Of a stretch of DNA of 64,000 bases, positions 29,741-38,882 are shown piece by piece. How positions within the stretch are numbered: position 1 is the stretch's first letter; each line of letters starts with the position of its first letter. The stretch comes from Paenibacillus antarcticus (GTDB lineage: Bacteria > Bacillota > Bacilli > Paenibacillales > Paenibacillaceae): assembly GCF_001637225.1 (NCBI RefSeq), contig NZ_LVJI01000015.1, positions 62,001 to 126,000 of the forward strand, read 5' to 3'. The position numbers and the translations under genes are program-made. The notes beneath the pieces are model-generated. The model ran no database searches, had not been told where the DNA came from, and saw only the letters and a list, made by a program, of their open reading frames with translations.

Positions 29741-30577
29741 TTATTTAACTGATCCATCGGCCAACCCACCAGCAATTTTCTTTTGGATAAGCATGAAGAA
29801 CACAATTGATGGTAAAATAACGATGACAGACGCCGCCATCATTTCTCCCCAATCGAGTATCTCAGATCCATTTAATGAATATAATGCTACGGAAATCGGC
29901 ATTTTTGCCGATGAATTTATCAATAGCAATGCGAATAAGAATTCATTCCACGAATTGATAAATGTATATATCGCTGTTGCTACAATGCCTGGCGAGACAA
30001 TAGGCAAGACCACTTGAATAAATACTCTCATTTTCCCTGCACCATCTACTCTGGCTGCTTCCTCAATTTCTAGTGGTACCGTTTGAAAGAAGCCTGTCAG
30101 CATCCAAATGGCATAAGGAATGGAGAAGGACAAATAGGTGATAATTAATCCTGTCCATGTATTTACCAGACCCATTTTAACGATGATGATGGAGTATGGA
30201 ACAGCAAGTAGTATAGGCGGAAACATATACGTCGTAATAAGAAGCTTCGTCATCTTTTTCCCTGCATTTGGGAAGAATCGTACAATACCATACGCTGCTA
30301 AAGCTGATATGACAATCGAGATCAAAGTCGTCGCTAAAGATACAAGCAAGCTGTTTTTAATGTTTTTAAAGAAATGCAAATTATTTAAAACCCTGTCGTA
30401 ATATACCCACGTAAAATTCTTCGGGAAAAATGCTAATGGGTGACTGGACATCTCACCGGGTGACTTAAACGATGATAAAATAATCCAAATCAGAGGAAAG
30501 ACAGCAACAAGAGCAGCTATAGAAAGAAATATATACAAGATAGCAATACCCATTCGATTTCTACCTACAGTTTTCAT
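29741..30577 (-). CDS. ABC sugar transporter permease (MalG type)
   Basis: This 278-residue protein has six hydrophobic segments and the permease loop EEAARVDGAGKMRVFIQVVLP that contacts the ATPase (EAA motif). It belongs to the CUT1 carbohydrate ABC family and pairs with the permease encoded just upstream, whose TAA stop overlaps its ATG as TAATG. No ATPase gene lies nearby, as is usual for CUT1 systems that share MsmK/UgpC-type ATPases. The substrate is inferred to be sialic acid or 2,7-anhydro-Neu5Ac from the context. Confidence 0.9.
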   Translation of the reverse strand: MKTVGRNRMGIAILYIFLSIAALVAVFPLIWIILSSFKSPGEMSSHPLAFFPKNFTWVYYDRVLNNLHFFKNIKNSLLVSLATTLISIVISALAAYGIVRFFPNAGKKMTKLLITTYMFPPILLAVPYSIIIVKMGLVNTWTGLIITYLSFSIPYAIWMLTGFFQTVPLEIEEAARVDGAGKMRVFIQVVLPIVSPGIVATAIYTFINSWNEFLFALLLINSSAKMPISVALYSLNGSEILDWGEMMAASVIVILPSIVFFMLIQKKIAGGLADGSVK

Positions 30578-31476
30578 TAGCGATCATCCCTCTCCCATTT
30601 AGTTAATAGCTTGAAGAATAATAAACATATTCCTAGTAAGAACAGTAACAAAATAACGGTTATCGCTGAAGCGACGCCTAGTTGTTTCATACCCCATCCG
30701 ACTTTGAAAGCAAAAATAGGTAGTGTCATTGTTAAGTTCGATGGTCCTCCACCTGTTATTAAATAGAGAAGATCAAAGTTGTTAAATATCCAAATGGTTC
30801 TAAGTACGAGCAATAACCCAATAACGCCGCGGATATGACGAATGGTAATCGACCAAAATGATTGCCAAGCGGATGCACCATCCATGAATGCTGCTTCATA
30901 TTGTTCTGAAGGTATTGTTTTGAGTGCTGACAAAATATTCACCATGAACAATGGAGAACCAAACCAAATATTAATGAAAACAACTGTCCCGAAGACAAAA
31001 TTAGGGTCAGCAAAGAAATTGATGTTCTGGTTAGTCATTCCGATCGCGGTTAATAAATTAGGCATGAATCCATACACATCGTTAAATATCCATTTCCATG
31101 TAAATGCAATAACAATTGCTGGAAATGCCCAAGGGATTATAAGTAATATTCGAAAGAAACCTGAATACTTCGGTATTTTATTCAGCGCGAGCGCTGTGGC
31201 GAACCCTATTAATAACTGCCCTACAATGGAGAGTCCTGTCCATTTGATAGAGTTATAAAATGCGACGTAAAAGTCAGGATTAGTTAAGACGAACTTAAAA
31301 TTATCTAACCAAACCCAATCTATACGTGTTTTGATCAAGTGCTTTGAAGTAAAACTGAAATAAATACTAGAAAAGATAGGATATATCAATAAAAGGACTA
31401 CAATCAATACTGCTGGTAAAATAAATAACAAGCCTGTTTTATTGATTTTCTTGTACTTCTCACTGATGGTCCTCAT
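30577..31476 (-). CDS. ABC sugar transporter permease (MalF type)
   Basis: The protein is 299 residues with six hydrophobic segments and the EAA-type loop EQYEAAFMDGASAWQSFWSI. It is the MalF-like partner in a CUT1 system, encoded 104 bp after the binding-protein gene and overlapping the MalG-type gene by one base pair. The N-terminus (KINKTGLLFILPAVLIVVLL) is typical of the group. Substrate assignment depends on the neighbouring NanOx-like and sialidase genes. Confidence 0.9.
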   Translation of the reverse strand: MRTISEKYKKINKTGLLFILPAVLIVVLLLIYPIFSSIYFSFTSKHLIKTRIDWVWLDNFKFVLTNPDFYVAFYNSIKWTGLSIVGQLLIGFATALALNKIPKYSGFFRILLIIPWAFPAIVIAFTWKWIFNDVYGFMPNLLTAIGMTNQNINFFADPNFVFGTVVFINIWFGSPLFMVNILSALKTIPSEQYEAAFMDGASAWQSFWSITIRHIRGVIGLLLVLRTIWIFNNFDLLYLITGGGPSNLTMTLPIFAFKVGWGMKQLGVASAITVILLLFLLGICLLFFKLLTKWERDDR

Positions 31477-31580
31477 CGGATTAACCCCACTTCTGAAAAT
31501 GATTTTATGAACTACTCTCCTTCCTCTTTTTCTAATTATCCCTAAAACAAGCTAAGGGAGGGTAGACCTCCCTTATTTAG

Positions 31581-32933
31581 TTATTGTGCTAATTTAAATA
31601 AATCATCTAGTTTTTTCTCTGCTACCTTGGCAGCAGATTCGACGGATTCATTTTTCAAAACAATGTTTTGGAACATTTCTTCAATTACACTTTGGCTTGT
31701 AATGATACCCGCTTCAATGGATGGTTTATATTCCATACCGATTGCAGTTCCCTTATCCACCGCTTCACTAATAACTTTTACCGCTGCACTAAATTTCTGA
31801 ATAGTAGGATTATTTAAGAATTCCGGATCTTCGGCAATATCCTTCATTGCAGGTAGCATGCCTGCAGGTACGGAGTGTAAAAATTTGATGTATTTTTCTT
31901 TTTCATACAAGCTTTCTACAAAGGCTTTAGCAATTTCAGGATGCTTACTTTGTTTCCACACAACCATCGGAATGTTTGATGTCTCTATCCCCTGTGTTTC
32001 ATCTCCTGCATTGATTTTAGGAATTGGAGCTGCATCGATCTGATCTAATAGAGCAGGAGAGTTCGTTTCAACTCCACCGATATGGAATCCACTATTAAAG
32101 TCAAATGCCGTTTTGCCTTGATAAAATAGCGTCGATTGATCTAATGTTTTAAAGTTCAACGAGCCTTTAGGCGACACTTCTTTATACATCTTCACCCAAT
32201 AGTTAATTCCGTCAATAGCAGCCTTACTTGTGAGATTTGCCTTTCCATCTTCTGTTATCAGCGTCTCTCCTGCTGAACGAACATAGAAATTCAAGAAGCG
32301 AGTAGCTAGCAAATCACCAAGTCCCATCGGAACCGATAGACCATATACATCCTCTGGATTGTTAATTTTTTTGGATGCTTCAAACAGCTCGTCCCACGTT
32401 TTGGGAACTTCTAACCCCGCTTTCGCTAGTAAATCTTTCCGATACCACATCACTTGAGCATGGGAATATAATGGAATGGAATAGTTATTGTCATCTACAG
32501 TTCCTTCTTTCAAAGGAGCTTCATAGAAGCGATCTCTACCAATATTGTCAATAACATCATTAATTGGAATAATCGCATCAGCATCTAGCATTTCAACTAC
32601 ATGATTCGGTAAAGCTGTACTTACATCAGGTACTTGGCCTGATTGTAGACCCGTTGTCCATTTCGTATAAAATTCAGACCAAGCAAATGTTTCGATTGTA
32701 ACTTTCACATTTGGATGCGCTTTCATAAATGAATCAGCTGCTTCTTTCATGAATTCATTTCTTGGTCCCTGTGTGAAGGAGTGCCATAATACGATCTCCC
32801 CGTTTAACTCTTTATCTTTACTAGGGACTTCAGTTGCTGTGCCGCTGTCGGACTTCGTTTCTGTACCTGTACTACAAGCAGTTACGGAAAACATCATACA
32901 AGCAATTAGAATTAACGCTAACTTTCTTTTCAT
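31581..32933 (-). CDS. Sugar-binding lipoprotein of ABC transporter
   Basis: This 450-residue extracellular solute-binding protein (family 1) has a lipoprotein signal with lipobox VTAC at about residue 20, then a Thr/Ser/Asp-rich linker and the two-lobed domain (GEIVLWHSFTQGPRNEFM, WYRKDLLAKAGLEVPKTWDE). It is anchored outside the membrane and feeds the two following permeases. An AGGGAGAGG ribosome site precedes the ATG. The ligand may be sialic acid or its 2,7-anhydro derivative, by analogy with the gnavus nan cluster; no ligand-specific residues can be claimed from sequence alone. Confidence 0.9.
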   Translation of the reverse strand: MKRKLALILIACMMFSVTACSTGTETKSDSGTATEVPSKDKELNGEIVLWHSFTQGPRNEFMKEAADSFMKAHPNVKVTIETFAWSEFYTKWTTGLQSGQVPDVSTALPNHVVEMLDADAIIPINDVIDNIGRDRFYEAPLKEGTVDDNNYSIPLYSHAQVMWYRKDLLAKAGLEVPKTWDELFEASKKINNPEDVYGLSVPMGLGDLLATRFLNFYVRSAGETLITEDGKANLTSKAAIDGINYWVKMYKEVSPKGSLNFKTLDQSTLFYQGKTAFDFNSGFHIGGVETNSPALLDQIDAAPIPKINAGDETQGIETSNIPMVVWKQSKHPEIAKAFVESLYEKEKYIKFLHSVPAGMLPAMKDIAEDPEFLNNPTIQKFSAAVKVISEAVDKGTAIGMEYKPSIEAGIITSQSVIEEMFQNIVLKNESVESAAKVAEKKLDDLFKLAQ

Positions 32934-33203
32934 ATCATGACCTCTCCCTTGGCTTTAATAGTACAAATCAAACATACACAATCAAATAGTGCTACCCCTT
33001 AAATCATAGTCTTTTAGAAACAAGAATCCCAAGAATAATCTAGCTAAGCATCTCCTCTCTTATTAAAACATGAAAAAACCATCGTTTTTACAGTGGGTAA
33101 TTTTCCCTTTGTTCTATACTCATTAACTTTAACTAAATTAATAAAACTTTTAAATATAGCAAACCAATTATTAATAGCACAAATCGAACATTATGAATGT
33201 CTC

Positions 33204-34043
33204 TTAGAAAGCCCTTACACGCTGTCGGTAGGTATAAGGTGTAACCCCAAAATGTTTCTTGAAGGTTCTCGAGAAATAGTTGGGATCTTCGATCCCTACC
33301 ATATAGGCAATATCCGAGATTCTTTCATCTGTCTCTAATATTTTTTTAGCAGCCTCTGTCATTTTCAATTGTATTAAGAAGTCACTTGGTGATTTACCCG
33401 TATCCTGTTTAAATAATCTGCGAAGTGTTGTTGAGCTGATATTGACCATTTTACTTAAGTCTTCAATACTAATATTAGTTTTAAAGTTATTTATCATATA
33501 ATCTAGAACAAGTTGAACTCTGTTATCATTTTTGTTATCCACTTTAATGGTTTTTAGTTTATTTACTCGATTGAATTTCGTCTCTGAGGAATTGATTAAA
33601 TACCCTACAATTAATTCCAAGTAGCCTCTTAGCATGAAATATCTCCCCCGACTAGACGAGTCCTTTTCCCTGATAATACAAGTAAAGAAATTTTTAATCT
33701 GAACGTCATTACACTTAACCTTTGTATCAAATCCCATAATTTCAGACCATACCTCATGATCCCCCAATGCAATAGCCGCTGTAAACCGAATACTTATAAA
33801 GGTGAAATCATCCGAAAATGCCTCGCAATGAAGCATGCTTCCTTGCGGAATATAAATAATGTCGTTTTCTTCTAATTGATAAGTAGTATCATCAATAATA
33901 AATACTGCTCTCCCTTTTTGAATAAATCGAATCATAGAATAAGGAATGACAGACTCATAATAAGTCCATTTGTTTGGAAACGAATATTTCTCTGCATAGA
34001 GGAAATTCAATCTAAAAGCCTGTAATAAGTTATTAACTTCCAC
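33204..34043 (-). CDS. AraC-family regulator with cupin sensor domain
   Basis: The 279-residue regulator has an N-terminal cupin-like ligand domain (about 1-100; RAVFIIDDTTYQLEENDIIY) and two helix-turn-helix motifs at the C-terminus (ISIEDLSKMVNISSTTLRRL and ISDIAYMVGIEDPNYFSRTF). It starts with GTG at 34043 behind GGAGAG. It is encoded directly upstream of, and in line with, the sialic acid type ABC transporter and is the likely activator of that operon. The 270-bp gap 32934-33203 downstream should hold the operon promoter, but I could not identify a clear -35/-10 pair or binding site in it. Confidence 0.88.
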   Translation of the reverse strand: MEVNNLLQAFRLNFLYAEKYSFPNKWTYYESVIPYSMIRFIQKGRAVFIIDDTTYQLEENDIIYIPQGSMLHCEAFSDDFTFISIRFTAAIALGDHEVWSEIMGFDTKVKCNDVQIKNFFTCIIREKDSSSRGRYFMLRGYLELIVGYLINSSETKFNRVNKLKTIKVDNKNDNRVQLVLDYMINNFKTNISIEDLSKMVNISSTTLRRLFKQDTGKSPSDFLIQLKMTEAAKKILETDERISDIAYMVGIEDPNYFSRTFKKHFGVTPYTYRQRVRAF

Positions 34044-34208
34044 CTTGATCTCTCCTTAGTTTACTTTCTGTCACCTAATCTATTAAAATCATATTAATAT
34101 TTGTGGAGTGTAACACCTTACTTGTAGTTCCGCAAAGAATATTTTGTAATCTGTAGTCTACATCAATATTCTGTCTTCCATTAGTCCCTATCTTTATACA
34201 ACAAAAAA

Positions 34209-34228
34209 AGGGGATCATTAAATCCCCT
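34209..34228 (-). terminator. Terminator of the YesN-type regulator gene
   Basis: AGGGGAT and ATCCCCT form a 7-bp stem followed on the minus strand by eight T. The 5' arm overlaps the final codons and stop of the regulator gene. Confidence 0.8.
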
Positions 34229-35012
34229 CTACGATAGAATTGATCGGCCCCCTCTTGCTCGACCTATACTCTGATGGAGTTAAACTAGTCGCCTTTTTAA
34301 ATATTTTTATGAAATGTTTATCATCCCAGTAGCCAACATGATGACCTATTTTTGCGATGCTCATCATCGTAGTCGTTAGTAGTTGCTTAGCCTTTTCTAT
34401 TCGTATATTTTGCAAGTAGCCTATGAATCCAATACCCGTCTCCGCCCGAAACAATCTTCCAAGATACGCAGGATTCAAATCGAATTGCCGACCCATTTCT
34501 GCCAAATAATGATCTTCATAATAAGTTTTACGAATCAACTCTTCTATTTGCTTAATAATAACGGGACCTGGTAAATTTTGTAGTGGTTTTGTAATTGCGA
34601 TGACATTGAGCTGCTTCTTTCTCTCTTCTAGCGTGTTATTTGGCTGCATCCTCCGCAACCTTTCGAGCACAACTGACAATTCCGATCTGTTAATGGGCTT
34701 TAATAAATATTCGAACACACCGTAACGGATAGCCGTTCGTGCATATTCGAAATCATTATATCCCGAAAGTATGATAACAGGGACGGTTATTCCCGCCTCT
34801 GCCATATCTCGAATCAATCCCAAGCCATCTTTATTCGGCATCCTAATATCGGTAATAATTAAGTCGAATTCTTCTTCCTCCAGCTTATGAAGCGCTTCTA
34901 ATCCATCATGAACTACACATTCAACACGGAAGTCAGGTGCTGTTTCACGAATGATTTTGATTAGTGCTTCACAGCCCCATTGCTCATCATCTGCGATCAG
35001 AACTCGGTACAA
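34218..35012 (-). CDS. YesN-type response regulator with AraC output domain
   Basis: This product is about 264 residues from a TTG at 35012 directly after a run of eight G that serves as ribosome site. The receiver domain shows LIADDEQWG, phospho-acceptor Asp in FDLIITDIRMPNKDG, and Lys in YLLKPINRSEL. An AraC-type DNA-binding domain follows (YLAEMGRQFDLNPAYLGRLF, IGHHVGYWDDKHFIKIFKK). A longer frame to 35147 runs inside the kinase gene and lacks a ribosome site. It overlaps the kinase gene by 26 bp and should regulate the adjacent second sugar transporter. Confidence 0.9.
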   Translation of the reverse strand: MYRVLIADDEQWGCEALIKIIRETAPDFRVECVVHDGLEALHKLEEEEFDLIITDIRMPNKDGLGLIRDMAEAGITVPVIILSGYNDFEYARTAIRYGVFEYLLKPINRSELSVVLERLRRMQPNNTLEERKKQLNVIAITKPLQNLPGPVIIKQIEELIRKTYYEDHYLAEMGRQFDLNPAYLGRLFRAETGIGFIGYLQNIRIEKAKQLLTTTMMSIAKIGHHVGYWDDKHFIKIFKKATSLTPSEYRSSKRGPINSIVEGI

Positions 35013-36855
35013 GATCTCCCCCCCCATCATGAGAAACATTCGGATCATATGGGATATGAATATTGACTGCTGTTCCACCATCATACTCACTGGAAATATG
35101 AAGATAGGCTCCGCCATCGTAATGTAATTGTAACCGTTTCTGAACATTGATTAATCCAATATGTTCATTCAACATAGGCTCAGATAATTGACCATGTCGA
35201 AGCGCTGAATTTAGCTCTGCTAGCCTATTCTCACTAATACCTTCTCCATCATCTAAGACGGTGATAACTATTTCCTTGTCACCATGAGCTCCGATTATAT
35301 CAATACGACCTTTGGACCTTTTTTCCAATCCATGTTGGAATGCATTTTCTACAATAGGCTGCAGCATCATCTTGATCACTCTAACATTCATCATATAATC
35401 GTGTATTTCTATATGAACCTCATAACGGTTACCGTACCGTATCTGCATGATCGTCAAGTAGGCATTTACATGATGAATCTCTTCGGAGAGCGTAGAAAAA
35501 TGCCCCCCCGTGCTACTGTAACGAAACATTTCTGCCAATGCGCTACTGAGCAAACTCACCTCACGAACATTATAAACCTCACCGATACTCGACATCGTGT
35601 TCAAGGTGTTATATAAGAAATGCGGATTAATTTGTGCACGAAGAGCAATGAGCTCTGATTCTTTACTATAGAGCTGGAGTTCGAACTCACGCATGCGAGT
35701 TTGAATAATTTCCTGTTGAAGCCGCTTGAGCTCATGCAACATCTTATTGAAATTATCACTCAGCAATCCAAATTCATCATTACGGTGATGATGAATTCTT
35801 GCAGAGAAGTTTCCTGACTCCGCTAATTTCATTGCTTGTTTAAGCTTAATCATTGGCTGTGTTAATCTACTGCTGATTAGTCCGGAGACGATTATCATGA
35901 CCGTTGTAGCGATAATCAATAAAATAATGAAATTTAATCGAACTGTTCGCTCGAGTTCCTGTCCGATTTCCGACCACGGAACCGCCGCAACCACTGTCCA
36001 TCCCGTTTTTTCAGATGAAGAATAACTAATTAATGTCTTTTCACCTTCATATTGCTGAGTAAATGAGCCATAAGGGTTTTCTCCAATTTTCGAAGCAATC
36101 GTACTTTCTATAAGCATCGACTGAACCGGAAAGCGCTCACTGTCATACACGGGTTTACCGATACTGTCCATAAGGAACACAAATCCGGTGCTTCCGATTT
36201 GAATATCAGAAAGGAACTCCTCGAAGGTATGCGGTGAAATATCGATAAACAGCGTGCCTTTATCCGTAAAATCCTTCGAACTCTGAAGACGTCTGGCAAA
36301 AGTAACAACCGATTGATTCGAGGCATAATCTTGTGAATGCTCCGAAATCAATATCGGTGTATTGGATTCACGAACTTGCTGAAACCAATTCTGGTGCTTG
36401 AATTGGTCATTAACCGACAATCTTGTCTCTAGGACATTGTGCAAAAGAACACCTTGATCTGTATACAAAAATATACCCTTCAGATCATTGCTCGAATTCT
36501 TATTCGCTGAAAATAGCTGACGATACTGATCGATTGCTATCATCTGAACCTCTACATCATTCATAGCAGCCAATGTTTTAGCATCCATTTTATCGTCTTG
36601 CCGCGTAAGCAAGTATTGCACATTCGGATTATAGCTAAGCATATTGCTTAAGCTGTACAACTGTTTATAGAATGCATCTACTTTACCCTGAACTTGCTTC
36701 GTAATTTGTACACTGCTTGCGCCGAGCTCTATTGCCATCGCCGAGACTACATATGTATAGTAAAGATAAGCGCTCACACACATGGGTACCAGACTAACCA
36801 TTAGCAACACAACCAACAGCTTGGTACGTAGGGTTAGAAATCTAAGGTTAGACAT
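34987..36855 (-). CDS. YesM-type sensor histidine kinase
   Basis: The 622-residue membrane kinase has a transmembrane segment at about 10-32, a large extracellular dCache-type domain to about 300, a second transmembrane segment (LNFIILLIIATTVMIIVSGL), a HAMP domain, and a LytS/YesM-type His kinase core: the phospho-acceptor His in AQINPHFLYNTLNTM and ATP site motifs PIVENAFQHGLEKR and VLDDGEGI. Such kinases respond to extracellular glycans or binding-protein complexes. It lies downstream of a transporter operon and overlaps its response regulator gene. The C-terminal codons run through a G8 tract. Confidence 0.92.
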   Translation of the reverse strand: MSNLRFLTLRTKLLVVLLMVSLVPMCVSAYLYYTYVVSAMAIELGASSVQITKQVQGKVDAFYKQLYSLSNMLSYNPNVQYLLTRQDDKMDAKTLAAMNDVEVQMIAIDQYRQLFSANKNSSNDLKGIFLYTDQGVLLHNVLETRLSVNDQFKHQNWFQQVRESNTPILISEHSQDYASNQSVVTFARRLQSSKDFTDKGTLFIDISPHTFEEFLSDIQIGSTGFVFLMDSIGKPVYDSERFPVQSMLIESTIASKIGENPYGSFTQQYEGEKTLISYSSSEKTGWTVVAAVPWSEIGQELERTVRLNFIILLIIATTVMIIVSGLISSRLTQPMIKLKQAMKLAESGNFSARIHHHRNDEFGLLSDNFNKMLHELKRLQQEIIQTRMREFELQLYSKESELIALRAQINPHFLYNTLNTMSSIGEVYNVREVSLLSSALAEMFRYSSTGGHFSTLSEEIHHVNAYLTIMQIRYGNRYEVHIEIHDYMMNVRVIKMMLQPIVENAFQHGLEKRSKGRIDIIGAHGDKEIVITVLDDGEGISENRLAELNSALRHGQLSEPMLNEHIGLINVQKRLQLHYDGGAYLHISSEYDGGTAVNIHIPYDPNVSHDGGGDLVPSSDRR

Positions 36856-37040
36856 TTGTATATATCGTATAGAAATCCCCCCTGTTGTGTCGCCTAATAG
36901 TCACTTACTTAAGGCAGTGGTTCCACCGTTTGTTCATTGTAATCTGAGTCGAGGTGAACACGGTTATTGTATCATCTTCTTGTCTGTTTTTCTTCATATT
37001 TTCGGATGTGATGAGTACTATATTAGATCTTCCCATCATT

Positions 37041-37877
37041 CTATCCCTTCACCCCACCTGCAGTTAAACCTGCAACCATATACTTTTGAAAAAACATAAA
37101 TACTAGCACAAGCGGCAGAGTTGCGACAACAGCCGCCGCACTAGCACCAGACCAGTTATACGAAAACTCTCCAAAGTATTTCATCGATAGTCCAGAACTC
37201 AATGTTCTCATTCCTAGATCACTAGTTAATGTCAGCCCAAATATGAAGTCATCCCATGATACTAGAAACGCATAGATCGAAATGGCCAGAATACCTGGCT
37301 TAGTCAGAGGTATAATGATTTTAAATAAAATTTTCCATCTGGAAGCACCGTCAATCTCAGCCGCTTCCTCTAATTCCTTAGAGATACCATCAAAGAACAA
37401 TTTCATTAGCATTATGGAAAATGGAAGGGCAGTCGTCGTATTGGCCAAAATCAGTGCCAGATAGGTGTTAAGCAAACCGAATGAACTATAGATCGAATAC
37501 AACCCTATTAACAATGTAATAACTGGGAACATCTGGGTAGATAAAAAAGACGTCAACAGTAAGTTACTCCCTTTAAATTTAAATCGTGAGAAGGCATAAC
37601 CTGCGAAGATCGAAACAAATAGGCTTAGTGCCGTCGCACCTGCAGCAACTACTACCGTGTTACGATAAAATCGCAAGAAATCTATATCCTTGAAAACTGC
37701 CATATAGCTGTCGAGTGTAATGTTTAAATCAAAAAATTTTGGAGGAAATTGAAATAAGTCATTATTAGATTGCAACGATGTAACAATTATCCAATAAATT
37801 GGGAATAAAAAACATACCATCGTAATTGCAAGTAATATATAATTGCTAGTTGATTTCAATATAGCGTTTTTTCCCAT
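37041..37877 (-). CDS. ABC sugar transporter permease (MalG type), second system
   Basis: This 278-residue CUT1 permease has six hydrophobic segments and the loop ELEEAAEIDGASRWKILFKI. An AGGAGG site precedes the ATG. It follows the MalF-type gene by 16 bp and is followed by the histidine kinase gene 186 bp downstream. The binding protein, two permeases and the YesM/YesN pair form one logical unit for an unidentified oligosaccharide. No ATPase is encoded with it. Confidence 0.9.
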   Translation of the reverse strand: MGKNAILKSTSNYILLAITMVCFLFPIYWIIVTSLQSNNDLFQFPPKFFDLNITLDSYMAVFKDIDFLRFYRNTVVVAAGATALSLFVSIFAGYAFSRFKFKGSNLLLTSFLSTQMFPVITLLIGLYSIYSSFGLLNTYLALILANTTTALPFSIMLMKLFFDGISKELEEAAEIDGASRWKILFKIIIPLTKPGILAISIYAFLVSWDDFIFGLTLTSDLGMRTLSSGLSMKYFGEFSYNWSGASAAAVVATLPLVLVFMFFQKYMVAGLTAGGVKG

Positions 37878-37893
37878 TCTACAATCCTCCTAT

Positions 37894-38778
37894 TCATTCT
37901 CCATCTGTTCTCGAGAGACGGTTGAAAAACAATGAAATACCAACCAAAATGATCATCCACATTACACCGATTGCTGCTCCTCGTCCCATATCGAATTTTT
38001 CAAACGCATTCGAGTAGGCTAGCACAGCAAGTGTTTCTGTTGTATCGACTGGACCACCATTAGTCAATGTAAAGAAAAGTGTTAACATTTGAAAGTTATT
38101 AACTATTGTAATTAAGGCGACATTGAGTAGTATCGGTTTCAATTGCGGAATTGTAATGTGTATAAGTGATTGAATGCGTCCAGCACCATCTATGTTAGCA
38201 GCTTCGTATAACGAACTCGGTATACCTTGCATACCTGCAAGAAGCATCGTAACAACAAGCGGGGTTTGTCGCCAAATGGCTACTACCATGACCGCGTATA
38301 ACGCTAAATCCATATGATTAAGCCAATTCACCTTGTCTGAAATAGAACCTGTTTTCATTAGAAGGTAGTTCACTACGCCAAAATCATTTTGGAACATCCA
38401 CATGAATACAAGTGCCGCCACAATGGTTGGTACGGCCCACGAAATCATAATTATACTTCGGAAGAACGGACGGAATATGATCGATTGATTCAAAAGTAAT
38501 GCAATTCCAAAACCAACTAATATTTCTACAATCAAAACTACACCCACATAGTTTAACGTAACTCCTAGGGAATGCATGAACTCACCCGAGCCAAGTACTG
38601 CCTTATAATTGGCGAAATTATTCCAAGCGTGGTTCGTGGAGAGCAGAGAGTCCTCTCTAAAACTCGAAATAATAGCCTTTGCCAAAGGAGCAACAATGGT
38701 CAAACATAATAATAGCAGGGCTGGAAGAAGCAATAAAATAGCAAATAGTAAATTGCGTTTCGAACGGTTAAGAGCCAT
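37894..38778 (-). CDS. ABC sugar transporter permease (MalF type), second system
   Basis: The protein is 294 residues with six hydrophobic segments and the ATPase-contact loop SLYEAANIDGAGRIQSLIHI. It is the MalF-like member of the second CUT1 transporter and lies 104 bp after the binding-protein gene. The N-terminal LLFAILLLLPALLLLCL is typical. The substrate is unknown; the neighbouring beta-helix glycan enzyme and its duplicated promoter suggest a shared polysaccharide target. Confidence 0.9.
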   Translation of the reverse strand: MALNRSKRNLLFAILLLLPALLLLCLTIVAPLAKAIISSFREDSLLSTNHAWNNFANYKAVLGSGEFMHSLGVTLNYVGVVLIVEILVGFGIALLLNQSIIFRPFFRSIIMISWAVPTIVAALVFMWMFQNDFGVVNYLLMKTGSISDKVNWLNHMDLALYAVMVVAIWRQTPLVVTMLLAGMQGIPSSLYEAANIDGAGRIQSLIHITIPQLKPILLNVALITIVNNFQMLTLFFTLTNGGPVDTTETLAVLAYSNAFEKFDMGRGAAIGVMWMIILVGISLFFNRLSRTDGE

Positions 38779-38882
38779 TGGGCACCACCTTAATTAGAAG
38801 TAAACTACATGATGTCGCATAAATATAAAATCGGGGATTATAGACTGAAACCTTAATCCCCTCGTAGAATCGTGGTTTCCGT

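Noticed and set aside
34987..35147. Longer start of the YesN-type regulator at 35147
   Set aside because: It would lie inside the kinase gene, without a ribosome site; the TTG after the G-run fits the receiver domain start.
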